Assembly: GCA_018136815.1 (NCBI GenBank)
Contig: CM030933.1
Span: 372,001-436,000, forward strand
Direction of reading: 5' to 3'
Length of the DNA: 64,000 bases
Source: Isochrysis galbana
Lineage: Eukaryota > Haptophyta > Isochrysidales > Isochrysidaceae
Shown here: in pieces, positions 55,801 through 64,000 of the stretch
Layout: the number at the start of each line of letters is the position of its first letter
Numbering within the stretch: position 1 is the first letter of the stretch
The notes under the pieces: model-generated
The model's input: the letters and a program-made list of their open reading frames with translations, nothing else
Database searches by the model: none
Told to the model about the DNA's origin: nothing
Position numbers and translations under genes: made by a program

Positions 55801-55898
55801 GCGATCCGCGCCGCTACATCGCCCTCTCCGGCCAGCAGCCGCTGGCGCACCGCTTTGACCTTCTCGAGCAGCGCGGCGCCGATGGAGGCGTCCGTCAT
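52811..55898 (-). CDS. Kinesin-SAM-HD phosphohydrolase fusion protein, three exons
   Basis: Exons (minus): 54919-55898, 53102-54839, 52811-52975; introns 54840-54918 and 52976-53101 are GT-AG. The first split codon rebuilds the switch II motif VDLAGSERW. 960 residues. Motor domain about 38-420: CLRVRP, P-loop YGQTSAGKTHS near 149, switch I NSCSSRSH near 278, DLAGSE near 324, then NNHSLSCLKEC and HVPYRRSTLTRLL. A SAM-like domain follows at about 450-520 (RWTPQQVIEWVSSLEGG). HD domain about 690-950: ASHGVDHALAVL, LAALLHDADDRKLF, a GEVGVVRCYQYNR segment and MDHYYDKLLQ, as in the YedJ/COG1418 class of HD hydrolases. The metal ligands H, HD and D are present. Motor activity on microtubules and hydrolysis of a nucleotide or phosphate ester are predicted; substrate unknown. 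Confidence 0.85.
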
Positions 55899-57089
55899 CA
55901 CCTGACGAGGAATTTTGTAATCTAGAGCTACAGTAGAGCAGATGAAAAGCAGGCTTTAGTTTACTCATAGTGAACGGATCCGTCTGCTGCTCGCCGCCCT
56001 TGTTTCACGAAACGTGTGTGGGCTCTACCTTGGGTTCTCTGGAGCCTGGCGCGATTCTAGGACTAACTATGCTGGGGGTGATAAAAAAAATCCTGACGAT
56101 TCTGGGCTAAACACCTACTACGGACTCGGTATCCGCTAGCCGCTACCTTCTACCTTCCTGGATGGGACAATAGGCTTCTAATAGGTTCTATTAAGAGGTC
56201 AAGAGGCAAGAGGCCTACTAGACCTGTTACCTGTTAATAGGTAATAGGTAAAAAAAACCTTTTAATATTCTCGCCTCGCGCGTGGCTATAGGTACCGCCA
56301 TCGTAGCCAAGCCGAGATCATCTTAGATCCCTTCCTCTCCCTAGTAACTAAGCTCAGACTGTCAAAAGCCAATCATATTCATATAACTATCTCCCGGATT
56401 GGGTGCTACGCACATTCGACCGGAGGGGCGTTGGCGCGTTTGCCTGCAGCTAAAGTAGAACTAAATAAAACTATTGACTATGGATTGACATCTAGCCGCA
56501 CTTACCATACTACGAACCCTTACTCACTATCACTCACGAGCACGAGCAGACTCACACTAGACACTAGATAGGAGACAGGCCAAGCACGTGTGTGAGTGAA
56601 GCACAACAAACATACCAGCACAATGTCGACCATTTACACGCATCCTGAACGACGCACCCGTACTGAGCCTACGCCTTACGTCACGCTGCCTCGTGGCTCG
56701 CGCTTTCGGCGATTCCTACGAGGGGGTTTCCGGGGTTGCAGGAACTTCGACAGGGAGTAGACGTTGCCCCGAGTCCGAGATCATGTTGTGCTTCTTGGTG
56801 GCGATGTGGCTGCCGCGGGGATGCCTGCGAAATGCAGAACAATATGGTTAGGTGTTAGCTACGAGCTACGAGGAGCGCGAGGAACAAGGCTGGGGCAGCA
56901 GACAGGGCTGGAGTGGGGCACAGCGATCGCACCTTAGCGTGTCGAGGCGCGATGGCTCTGCGCCCCCTGAATGCGATGCACTGCCGCCTACGCTGCGCAA
57001 CAAATCGCTGCTGCGCCGCCGGCCCTCCTCCCACGTCGCTTAGGCCTCTGCCTGCGCCAGCTCCGCCTCGCCACACTGCCACCTGTGGA
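55899..57089. mobile_element. Intergenic region with two retroelement 3' ends
   Basis: On the minus strand AGCCCAGAATCGTCAGGATT plus a T-run (56081-56108) is a variant of the class-1 3' hairpin (AATC-GTCAG-GATT). GCGCGAGGCGAGAATATTAA, then AAGG and a T-run (56250-56285), is a class-2 3' end. Bodies are not delimited. No gene is seen; frames near 56852-57260 are compositional. Confidence 0.45.
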
Positions 57090-57775
57090 GCAGCTGCAGG
57101 GTGGGGGCACTGCCCCCTCCCCTCGATATTTGTCCTCCCCCCAGTGCACGCACAGACCCCGCGCACCCCAGCGCGTCCTCTCCTCGAGTCCACGCTGGGG
57201 GAAAACCCCTTTCCCCCCCTGTTCGACAGGCAGACAGGTGCAGAGTGGGGGCCCCTGAGGCCCAGGAGCGCCAGCGAGGGAGAGGCAGGGGAGACCTGGG
57301 CCCAGCCCCAACCTCCTCTGCCCCCTGAGCTGGCCTCCAGGACTCCAGGAGCCTCCAGGGGTCGCCAGAGGCAGCTGCAGGCCTGTCGGCAGGCGCGCCA
57401 TCGCGCGTGCCTGCAGGAGAGGGGGGAGAGAGCGCGGAGAAGGGGGTGGGCGGAGCGAGGGCTCCGACCACCGGAAAATATGTAAGTCCTGCACCTGTTT
57501 ACAGGAGAAGTCGGGACTGAGGACGCCGCCAGCCCGGTAGGCATAGGAGGAAGGGGGAACGGATCACCGGGGGGGGGGGGGGGCGCGGGCCACCGACCAT
57601 ATCTAAGCCCTTTTCCCCCCCCTATCCCCCTAGTAGTGCACGGGGGGAGTCGCCTGATGGCGGGGGGGAAAGGGCCGGGAGAGCGGAGGTGTAGAAAGTT
57701 TTGCTGCGTGAGTAGAAGTAGAGGTAGAGGGTCCACGGCCGCGTGTGCGGTGAGACTATTAAGAAATTCATTAAT
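57090..57775 (+). mobile_element. Chimeric short retroelement (copy S5)
   Basis: 57215-57775 matches the S2 type in plus orientation and ends with the class-2 3' end CGTGTGCGGTGAGACTATTA. 57095-57212 matches the 3' half of S3/S4 in the opposite orientation. The join is near 57212 (ACCCCTTTCCCCCC). The 5' hairpin is absent and no target duplication was found. Confidence 0.6.
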
Positions 57776-58840
57776 TGAGAACCAGCGTGCGACCTACTAG
57801 TGACCCCCCACCCTGCTGCGCGAGAGCTCTGGGCTTTGCATGGCCACCACCAGCGGGCCATTCTTCGTCCGATCGCGCGTGATCGGCCGCGTTTCTAACA
57901 GTGATGCGCCCTACATTCACCGCTCCGATTCCCTCGTCCTGCGAGCGCCCGCTTCAATCTTCAATCTCCCAAAATAGACCGCCACGAGCGGGGCAAGCGA
58001 GGGGCGTCATTCACCGATTCACCGACGCCATTGCCTTTCGTGGGGCGGGAGGGGGTTGTTCGGAGGGGGAGGCGGCTGGCGGGGCAGGTAAGGGGGGACC
58101 CTGCGGAATCCTTGGACACCCAAGGGAGGTGGAAAATAGTGGTTAAAATGAGTGAGTGACCGGGCTAACACGAGTGGCGAGTGGCGAGTGGTGGCACGTG
58201 GCACAAAATGGGGTTGGAAGCAGCCATTTGGCTGCTCCTGCAGTCAAGGGCAAAGGGTTAGCACATCTAGGGTAATCAATCACTTGGCCACCTTGGTGTG
58301 GGGCCAAACACCCGGGGTCTCAAGCGCGGCCGCGAAGTCGGTAGGAATAAGGGTGGCCCTTAGAAGGCTCGCAGCACTACAGTAGAGAGGGTGAGACCGA
58401 CCAACAAGAAAACTCCGACGGGTGTGGAGGAGAGACCACGAACCCACGAATCTCGGTGGACTTCGACTGGAGAGATGAGCCGCCCTCCAACGAAAGTAAC
58501 TCCCCTCGCGTTGGGGGGCCTTCAATCTTCTTCTCTTGGCGGGCTCGGCGGTGAAAGGGGCCTTCGATCTTCTTCTCTTGGCGGGCTCGGCGGCGGCAAG
58601 CGGCAGCCGTACGGGGTCCGGAGCACTGGGAGAAGCCTCCCACTCTTCTCTCTCATCCTCTCGGAAGAGAAAGAAGAGATTCTTCCGGTGGCCCAGCCTG
58701 TGCGAGGTCTGGGGGGGGGGGGGGGGGGGGGGCGGGGGCGGGGAGCTCTCTCTGCGCGCGGCGTTGGGCGTTTCAGCTGCGGCTCCCGCGGGGGAAGCCC
58801 CCCCCCCCTCCCCCCCCGCGCCCCCCCCCCCGCGCCCCAC

Positions 58841-58885
<45 letters not shown>

Positions 58886-59115
58886 CTTCGTCACCGCTGG
58901 GAAGAACTTGCGCGAGGCCCCATCGTCTCAACTCCGTTTCTCTTCTCGCTGCCCTCGAACTTCTCTCACTCTCTCTCTCCTTCCCCCTCCTTCCCCCTCT
59001 TCCCCGCTCCACCCCCTCCCCCCCCCCCCCCCCCCGCCGCGCCGCCGCCAAGCTCCTCAGGCGGAAAGGGGGAAAGGGCAGAGCCTTCCGCCCCGCCCCC
59101 CACTCCCGCCCCACC
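57776..59115. other. Intergenic and leader region of the receptor gene
   Basis: A 42-bp imperfect tandem duplication (GGCCTTC-ATCTTCTTCTCTT type) lies at about 58519-58600. A G-run is at 58711-58732, a (CT)n run at 58846-58881 and pyrimidine-rich DNA to 59110. The start is in the context CCACCATGG. No other gene is recognised. Confidence 0.45.
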
Positions 59116-62100
59116 ATGGCGAGCTATCTGTGGCTGCTCGGCGCGGCCACAGCGAGCGGTAGCGTGCTGCACGCCGCCGCCGGTGCGCTCGCGCTCCCGC
59201 TCCTCCGCAGGGCCGGGGCGCTTTTGAAGGCTGAGGGCGAGCTGCGCCTCGTCCCGCAGCTCGCCCATCTTGCTCCCTCGCAGATGCTCTGCAGACTAGG
59301 AGGATGGGAGGAGAATTGCAAGCCGGATGACGCGAGCGAACCGCACTGGATAGACTGGGCCAGCACCGAGCAGATCCTTGGCGCCGCCGACTATGGCGCG
59401 CAGCCAGACTTGCAGATGTACCCAGTCGGCGCTACAGCTGTCGTGCCCATCTACAATCTGCCGAGCCTCGCGGCTTCTGATGAGCTGGTGCTCGCGCCGG
59501 ACGTGCTATCCGACATTTTTCGCGGGGTCATCACGCATTGGGACGACCCACGCATCGCCGCGACCAACACGGACCTTGAATTGGCGGGGAAGCTGCCCTC
59601 GATGAACATCAAGGTCATTGTACGAGCCGATGAGGACGGCTCAACTGCGCTGCTGAAGAAGACTCTGAGGAGCGTCGACCCCGAAGGCTTCGGGAGGCAG
59701 ATCGAGGAGTCGTCAGCTCCCGCATGGAATGGAACCGCCGTGAACCTGTGTGTCTCGGGCACCGCCGGCACTGTACCATGCGTTCTGGTCACGCCGTATG
59801 CGATAGGGTACTCGGGGCTCGAGGAGGTGCTGAGGCTGTCCCTGCCGGCGATTTCCATCCTCAAGCCGGGGACGGGGGTGGCGGTCGCGGCGTCCGTGGC
59901 CAGTGTCGAAGCGGCGCTCAGCGAGTTCGGCACCGCATACGGTAATAATGGTGATGACCCCTCGCACTTGACATTCGACATCCACAACGGTGAGACGCCC
60001 TCTGCATGGCCCTTCTCGGGCGTCTCGTACGTAGTGATGCGCAAGAGCTCGTCCCATCCCACGGACGAGCTGAGATGCCTCAGACGCAGAGACTCCGTGC
60101 TCTTCCTGCGCTGGATGCTTATCGAAAGCCACTTGGGTGTGAGTGTACGCGACCTGGGCTTCGCAATGCTCCCGCCGCACGAGCGGGAGCTCATCTACTT
60201 GCGGGCAGAGGCAGAGATCTTGTGCGATGGCGTTCCTGCAGTTGAGCCCGAGGGTGCGCCGTCGACAATCTCCTGGGCTGGACCCTCGTGGTTCTCTAGC
60301 TTCATGGGTAGCCATACCACCGTTTACACAGCCGGCATCGCTCACTACCTACCGCTGGGTCTTGAGGGCGTCTCGGCTGGCCTCGCTGATGAGTCGGTGG
60401 ACATCGGCTTCGGCCTGTACGTGGACGGCCACATGTCGGGCGGAGAGCAACACACGCTCCCGTTTGCCGGAGTGGCGATCGCCGTAGCTTTTTCTTTTTG
60501 CGGGAGCGACCAAGACGGCTGCCAACTGGCCAACCGTACGATGTTACTCGACGTACCGACCATAGCTGCGATCACAGATGGGAATCTCACCCGGTGGCTC
60601 GATCCACGGCTCGTTTCCCTAAATCCGTGGATGGCGATCGAGCCTTTCGCATCGATAATTGGGTTGTCGCGCGAGATTATCGTAGTGGGAACGGAGGTTG
60701 GGTCGGCCACCAATCAAGCCCTGCTCGCCCATTTGCAGAAGTACGGGTCGAATGCCAACCTCGATGCCTTCGAGAGCGGAGGCCACGCCGTCCGGCAGGC
60801 GACGGACCAAATGGTAGTCGAGGTCGTCGCAGCGACGGCCTTCTCCATCGGTCTCGTCGCCCTCACTGAGGGGAGCTGGCGCGAAATGGTGTCATTCGCA
60901 TCGGTGCTCTCTCCATACAATTCATCCCTAGCCATCGCGCCGACGGCCAGCACGATGCGCTCTTGTGGGACTGCCGAGGACGGACGACGCTATTGGAACC
61001 TGTCGGCGTACCAGGTTCCCGACTGCTACCCACTTACTGCCGTAGTGGGCATCATGATCAACCGCGACCACGCGGGTACAAACTGCTCGCGCGCAACCGC
61101 GGCCCTTCTCTTCGCTCAATGGGTCATTGAGCAGTCCTTGGCCTCCGTTGAGGAAGGCGAGCTCCTCCTCCTGGTGTCGCGAGCGCAACATCTTATCGAC
61201 GACTGGTTGTACGGAGTGGAATGCGAGGGCGACAGCCTGCTCGCTTTACGAAACGATTTGGGCTTCGTTAGCACATGGGTCAAGGTGATCATCATCATAT
61301 CCGGCGTCTTCGGAATGTGTCTGCTGGGCATTGCCGCCGTCGTGCTCGTGTGGAACCGCAAGTCGAACACGGTAAAAAAGGCACAGCCGCTCTTCCTCTG
61401 CCTCATGTTGTGCGGACTTGCGCTCATCTTCTGCTCGGGCATGCTGTCGGCGCAAGATCACGAGGGCGCGGACCCAGACACATCAGTTCCTGCTGGTCAG
61501 CCCGGCCGCTACCCCAAACTCGACATTGGTTGCCAGGCGCAAGTCTGGCTCTACTTCTTGGGCACGTCGCTCACCTACTCATCTCTCGTGCTGAAGTTGT
61601 GGCGCATCACCATTGTACTAGTCAATCCCTCCCTCCGCGAGGTCAAGGTGCGTTCAACATACTTCTTGAAGTATGTCGTCGCCTCTCTCGTAACAGACGC
61701 TGGCCTGCTCGCCGCCTGGGCTTTCATGGCGGCCCCTTTCTATCGTGTCGACGTGGTCCTGCAAGATGGCATTGAGGTGTGGCGTGGCTCGTGTGAAATG
61801 TTTCCACAAGGTTCAGCGCCATTTGCCACAGCTCTAATCGTGAAGGATGTGCTGATCGTCCTCTTCGGCATCTTTCTCTGCTACCAGTCGCGCAATGTGC
61901 GCAGTCAGTATTCCGAGGGGAAGGCCATGCTTTTTGTGCTCATCGTCCACTTCCAGCAAACTGTCGCGAGCGTGATGATGGGCTGGGTTGTCTATCCTTT
62001 CCGCTCCACTGGCTCGCCAATGGGCTTTCTCCTCGTAAAATGGCTCATGCCATCCTTCGCGAGCGCCATGGCCATGGTCTTCATTGTGGGCGCACGCCTT

Positions 62101-62637
62101 GTGATGTTATTCAGCGAGCACCGCATCGCCTCCGACGTTGTCCTCGCGTCGCCATCACGGCTTGGCAGCGTGAAGCTGGGGTCATCCTACAACAAGGAAT
62201 CAGCCCGTGGCAAAAATACCGACGCCACCGGGGGATGCGTGCGAGGATCTTCAATGCGCTCGACCGATCCATCCGGAAACGGCAAGGATGCGTCAGAACC
62301 CCATGACCTGACCAGCAGCAACATGGCGGACGACGAGACGGATGCGGAAGCAGCGGCGGTCTCCAAAGGAAAACACAGAAGAGGAAAAGGGGCAATTCCA
62401 AGAGCCACCAACGAGAGGGACGCGAGGAGGATTGAAAGCTTGCTGTTGGCTTTGAGCGAGGCACAAGCAGCCCTCAGAATATCTGAAGAGGAGCTTGCTG
62501 ATGCGCGCGAAGACAACACTGAGCTACGTGACAGGAATAATACGTTGCTCAATCAATTGGAAGATGTTCGGACTCAAAGAGACGCCTTCTTTTTCGACAA
62601 CGTACTAGAAGGGAAGGACGAGGACACGTCAAGATAG
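59116..62637 (+). CDS. Class C-type 7TM receptor with tandem PstS-like phosphate-binding ectodomains
   Basis: Intronless, 1173 residues, ATG at 59116. An N-terminal hydrophobic start is followed by two periplasmic-binding-protein modules of PstS type. Module 1 (about 60-380) has YPVGATAVVPIYNLPS, LAPDVLSDIFRGVITHWDDP and an ADEDGSTALLKKTL anion-site-like segment. Module 2 (about 384-700) has TLPFAGVAIAVAFSFC and TIAAITDGNLTRWLDPRL. A 7tm_3-type bundle spans about 718-1003 (STWVKVIIIISGVFGMCLLG to GARLVMLFSEH, with a Cys in the second extracellular loop). The cytoplasmic tail ends in a coiled coil (about 1098-1161, ESLLLALSEAQAALRISEEE), as in GABA-B-like receptors. Expected to sit in the plasma membrane and signal on binding phosphate or a similar oxyanion; ligand and G-protein coupling are inference. 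No neighbouring phosphate genes are present. Confidence 0.85.
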   Translation: MASYLWLLGAATASGSVLHAAAGALALPLLRRAGALLKAEGELRLVPQLAHLAPSQMLCRLGGWEENCKPDDASEPHWIDWASTEQILGAADYGAQPDLQMYPVGATAVVPIYNLPSLAASDELVLAPDVLSDIFRGVITHWDDPRIAATNTDLELAGKLPSMNIKVIVRADEDGSTALLKKTLRSVDPEGFGRQIEESSAPAWNGTAVNLCVSGTAGTVPCVLVTPYAIGYSGLEEVLRLSLPAISILKPGTGVAVAASVASVEAALSEFGTAYGNNGDDPSHLTFDIHNGETPSAWPFSGVSYVVMRKSSSHPTDELRCLRRRDSVLFLRWMLIESHLGVSVRDLGFAMLPPHERELIYLRAEAEILCDGVPAVEPEGAPSTISWAGPSWFSSFMGSHTTVYTAGIAHYLPLGLEGVSAGLADESVDIGFGLYVDGHMSGGEQHTLPFAGVAIAVAFSFCGSDQDGCQLANRTMLLDVPTIAAITDGNLTRWLDPRLVSLNPWMAIEPFASIIGLSREIIVVGTEVGSATNQALLAHLQKYGSNANLDAFESGGHAVRQATDQMVVEVVAATAFSIGLVALTEGSWREMVSFASVLSPYNSSLAIAPTASTMRSCGTAEDGRRYWNLSAYQVPDCYPLTAVVGIMINRDHAGTNCSRATAALLFAQWVIEQSLASVEEGELLLLVSRAQHLIDDWLYGVECEGDSLLALRNDLGFVSTWVKVIIIISGVFGMCLLGIAAVVLVWNRKSNTVKKAQPLFLCLMLCGLALIFCSGMLSAQDHEGADPDTSVPAGQPGRYPKLDIGCQAQVWLYFLGTSLTYSSLVLKLWRITIVLVNPSLREVKVRSTYFLKYVVASLVTDAGLLAAWAFMAAPFYRVDVVLQDGIEVWRGSCEMFPQGSAPFATALIVKDVLIVLFGIFLCYQSRNVRSQYSEGKAMLFVLIVHFQQTVASVMMGWVVYPFRSTGSPMGFLLVKWLMPSFASAMAMVFIVGARLVMLFSEHRIASDVVLASPSRLGSVKLGSSYNKESARGKNTDATGGCVRGSSMRSTDPSGNGKDASEPHDLTSSNMADDETDAEAAAVSKGKHRRGKGAIPRATNERDARRIESLLLALSEAQAALRISEEELADAREDNTELRDRNNTLLNQLEDVRTQRDAFFFDNVLEGKDEDTSR

Positions 62638-63377
62638 CCTGCGCAAAGTACGTGGCCCACTTTGGGGAGTTTGTCTGCCTCCTACGTATCTCACTCGCAC
62701 CCAGCTCTAGGGACTTTATTGGGCTGAATCATATGATTGCCTCTATGCCATTTTCCTTCTACGATGCTCTGTGCTCTAGCCGCCTTCACATCGTTGCCGT
62801 GGTGCAGAGACGATAGCAAACGCGACTTTCCTTGAGCTCGTTAATTAGAATTCAACTCCATTGGCTGGTTGCTCGAAGCTCGTTAGTTAGGTTCAATTCG
62901 ACTCTATTGGCTGGTCCCTCGAATGGAACCCGGCTGCTCCAACTGGCATGCCTACATTGATCTTTTGCATAGGAAACTTTGGTGGCGATCGGTGTAGGAA
63001 GCTTGCCCACGAATCCGCGCCACTCATTATTGTCGGGTTCGACCTGCGACTTGTGCGATACCATGCATGCGCATGCCATGCTTGATGTTCATGTCTTTTC
63101 GGCATGCGCATGCCATGCTTGATGTTCATGTCTTTTCTATCGAGGTGTGTAGAGGTGTCGATTGAAGTTTTTAATCTTCTATATTCTCGCGCCGCGCACG
63201 CAGCCTTGGGCCCACTGCCACTACTCTCACGCCCCAAAACTGACGCGCGACGGCGACGGCACCTCTGTGCACGCGAGTTTCTTTAAAGTTAGTACGAGCG
63301 AGGTTGGCCCAGAACAACTTTTCCGGCCTAGAGGTCTTGCGTGACCTCCGCAAGGTGTTCGTCGTGTTGGCGTCACC
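62638..63377. repeat. Intergenic region with two tandem duplications
   Basis: 63065-63100 is repeated at 63102-63137 (unit GCATGCGCATGCCATGC... TCTTTTC). An imperfect duplication around GAGCTCGTTA...TTGGCTGGT occurs at about 62836-62922. No gene is seen; includes the receptor's 3' flank. A class-2-like retroelement 3' end (GCGTGCGCGGCGCGAG on the minus strand) lies near 63183-63200. Confidence 0.5.
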
Positions 63378-63575
63378 AACTATCGACTATGTCGTTATAG
63401 ACGATAGGGTCATGGAGCGCGCCTCGCGCTCCCACCCTCTCTCTCCGCCCACCCCGCCGCGCCGACCGACCACGACATGACAGATGCTGTGCATCCGCAG
63501 CGCACTCGAGCCAGGGCCACGCCAGCCCAGGTGCCAGGTGCCCGCGAGTCCCGGCCCGAGCCAAGCCCACAGAAA
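63378..63575 (+). mobile_element. Retroelement 5' fragment with compound hairpin
   Basis: CTATCG-A-CTAT-GTCGTT-ATAG-A-CGATAG (63381-63408) is followed by GGTCATGGAGCGCGCC, the same hairpin-ATGG start as elements A and B. It abuts the 3' end of an opposite-strand element at about 63576. Confidence 0.6.
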
Positions 63576-63850
63576 AAAAATTCAAAAAATCTGAAGATTC
63601 AGGGCCGCACACCTATTGCTAGACAGCGCATACTTTTGCTACTGCACATCAGCCAACGCCCTTATCTCCCTTCCCTTCGCCCCCTCGCCTTCTCCCCCTC
63701 GTTCCTTTGTCTTCGGTGTCGGGGGTGCGATCTGGGTACTAGAAAGCACCACCTAGGCCCAGGTAGAAATATGCAGCATGCAGCATATGCAATTGCATAT
63801 TTGGGTAGATTTGTCAGATCCTTAGGCCCTATGGGCCATCCCAATTCGTC
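63576..63850 (-). mobile_element. Short LINE-like element of about 275 bp
   Basis: Minus sense: GGGATGGCCCATAGGGCC hairpin start (63825-63842), then the shared 3' segment (CCCCCGACACCGAAGAC, AAGGAACGAGGGGGAG) and the end CCCTGAATCTTCAGATTTTT at 63580-63602. The start matches 10797-10812. Target duplication not found. Confidence 0.55.
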
Positions 63851-64000
63851 ATTCCCGCGCCGAACCATTCGCCCTCAGACCCTCCTGCGCACCCCAGACG
63901 GCCCAACCCCAGCGCACAGCGCTCGTCAGCCACCTCACTCCAGCTGGATGCGTGCGCGGGATGGCGGACTTTGCGCGAGCGCGGGCGGGAAGGATACACC
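63851..64000. other. End of window, nothing recognised
   Basis: GC-rich sequence without an open frame or repeat that I can support. Confidence 0.3.

Overview
This looks like a nuclear window from a GC-rich microalga. The evidence is GT-AG introns of about 44-300 nt in several genes, F-box and FBXO7-type ubiquitin genes, a kinesin, a class C 7TM receptor, an OPR-RAP organelle RNA-binding protein and dense eukaryotic transposons. The 37-residue ANLAWAFATAGH-type repeats suit algae with secondary plastids (haptophyte, pelagophyte or similar), but the sequence does not fix the lineage. I saw no rRNA, tRNA, CRISPR array or bacterial operon.

Layout. 1-2131: end of a Ser-rich hypothetical gene. 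2132-6365: repeat-rich intergenic DNA with several short retroelements. 6366-8516 (-): FBXO7-like protein. 8517-14700: retroelement remnants. 14733-15416 (+): Cys-type iodothyronine-deiodinase-like protein. 16100-18250: broken gene fragments and a retroelement tail. 18401-20471 (-): intron-containing Nucleotid_trans-type glycosyltransferase. 20605-26898: retroelements, including a three-level nest (element C inside B inside A). 27269-30867 (-): four-exon OPR-RAP gene. 31122-32021: another short retroelement. 32482-37443 (+): 1653-residue secreted or membrane protein of unknown function. 39116-49193: two DNA transposons that share one TTAA, the second carrying a hAT transposase fragment. 49418-50605 (+): F-box protein. 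52811-55898 (-): three-exon kinesin-SAM-HD-phosphohydrolase fusion. 59116-62637 (+): tandem PstS-like phosphate-binding domains fused to a class C 7TM receptor.

Three items stand out. First, the PstS-PstS-7TM receptor has the architecture expected of a cell-surface phosphate (or related oxyanion) sensor. Second, the kinesin-SAM-HD protein joins a microtubule motor to a nucleotide or phosphate-ester hydrolase domain. Third, there is a family of retroelements whose coding members (A and B) keep a CCHC zinc-knuckle ORF but no reverse transcriptase. All full-length members start with a short hairpin whose sequence changes between copies while pairing is kept. They end in a second small hairpin followed by a T-rich tail on the sense strand, and precise 13-18 bp target-site duplications prove several insertions. 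Coding and non-coding members share these ends, so the short ones are probably mobilised in trans by a related LINE.

Coordinates of spliced genes rest on GT-AG junctions chosen because they restore frame and domain continuity. No transcript evidence was available.
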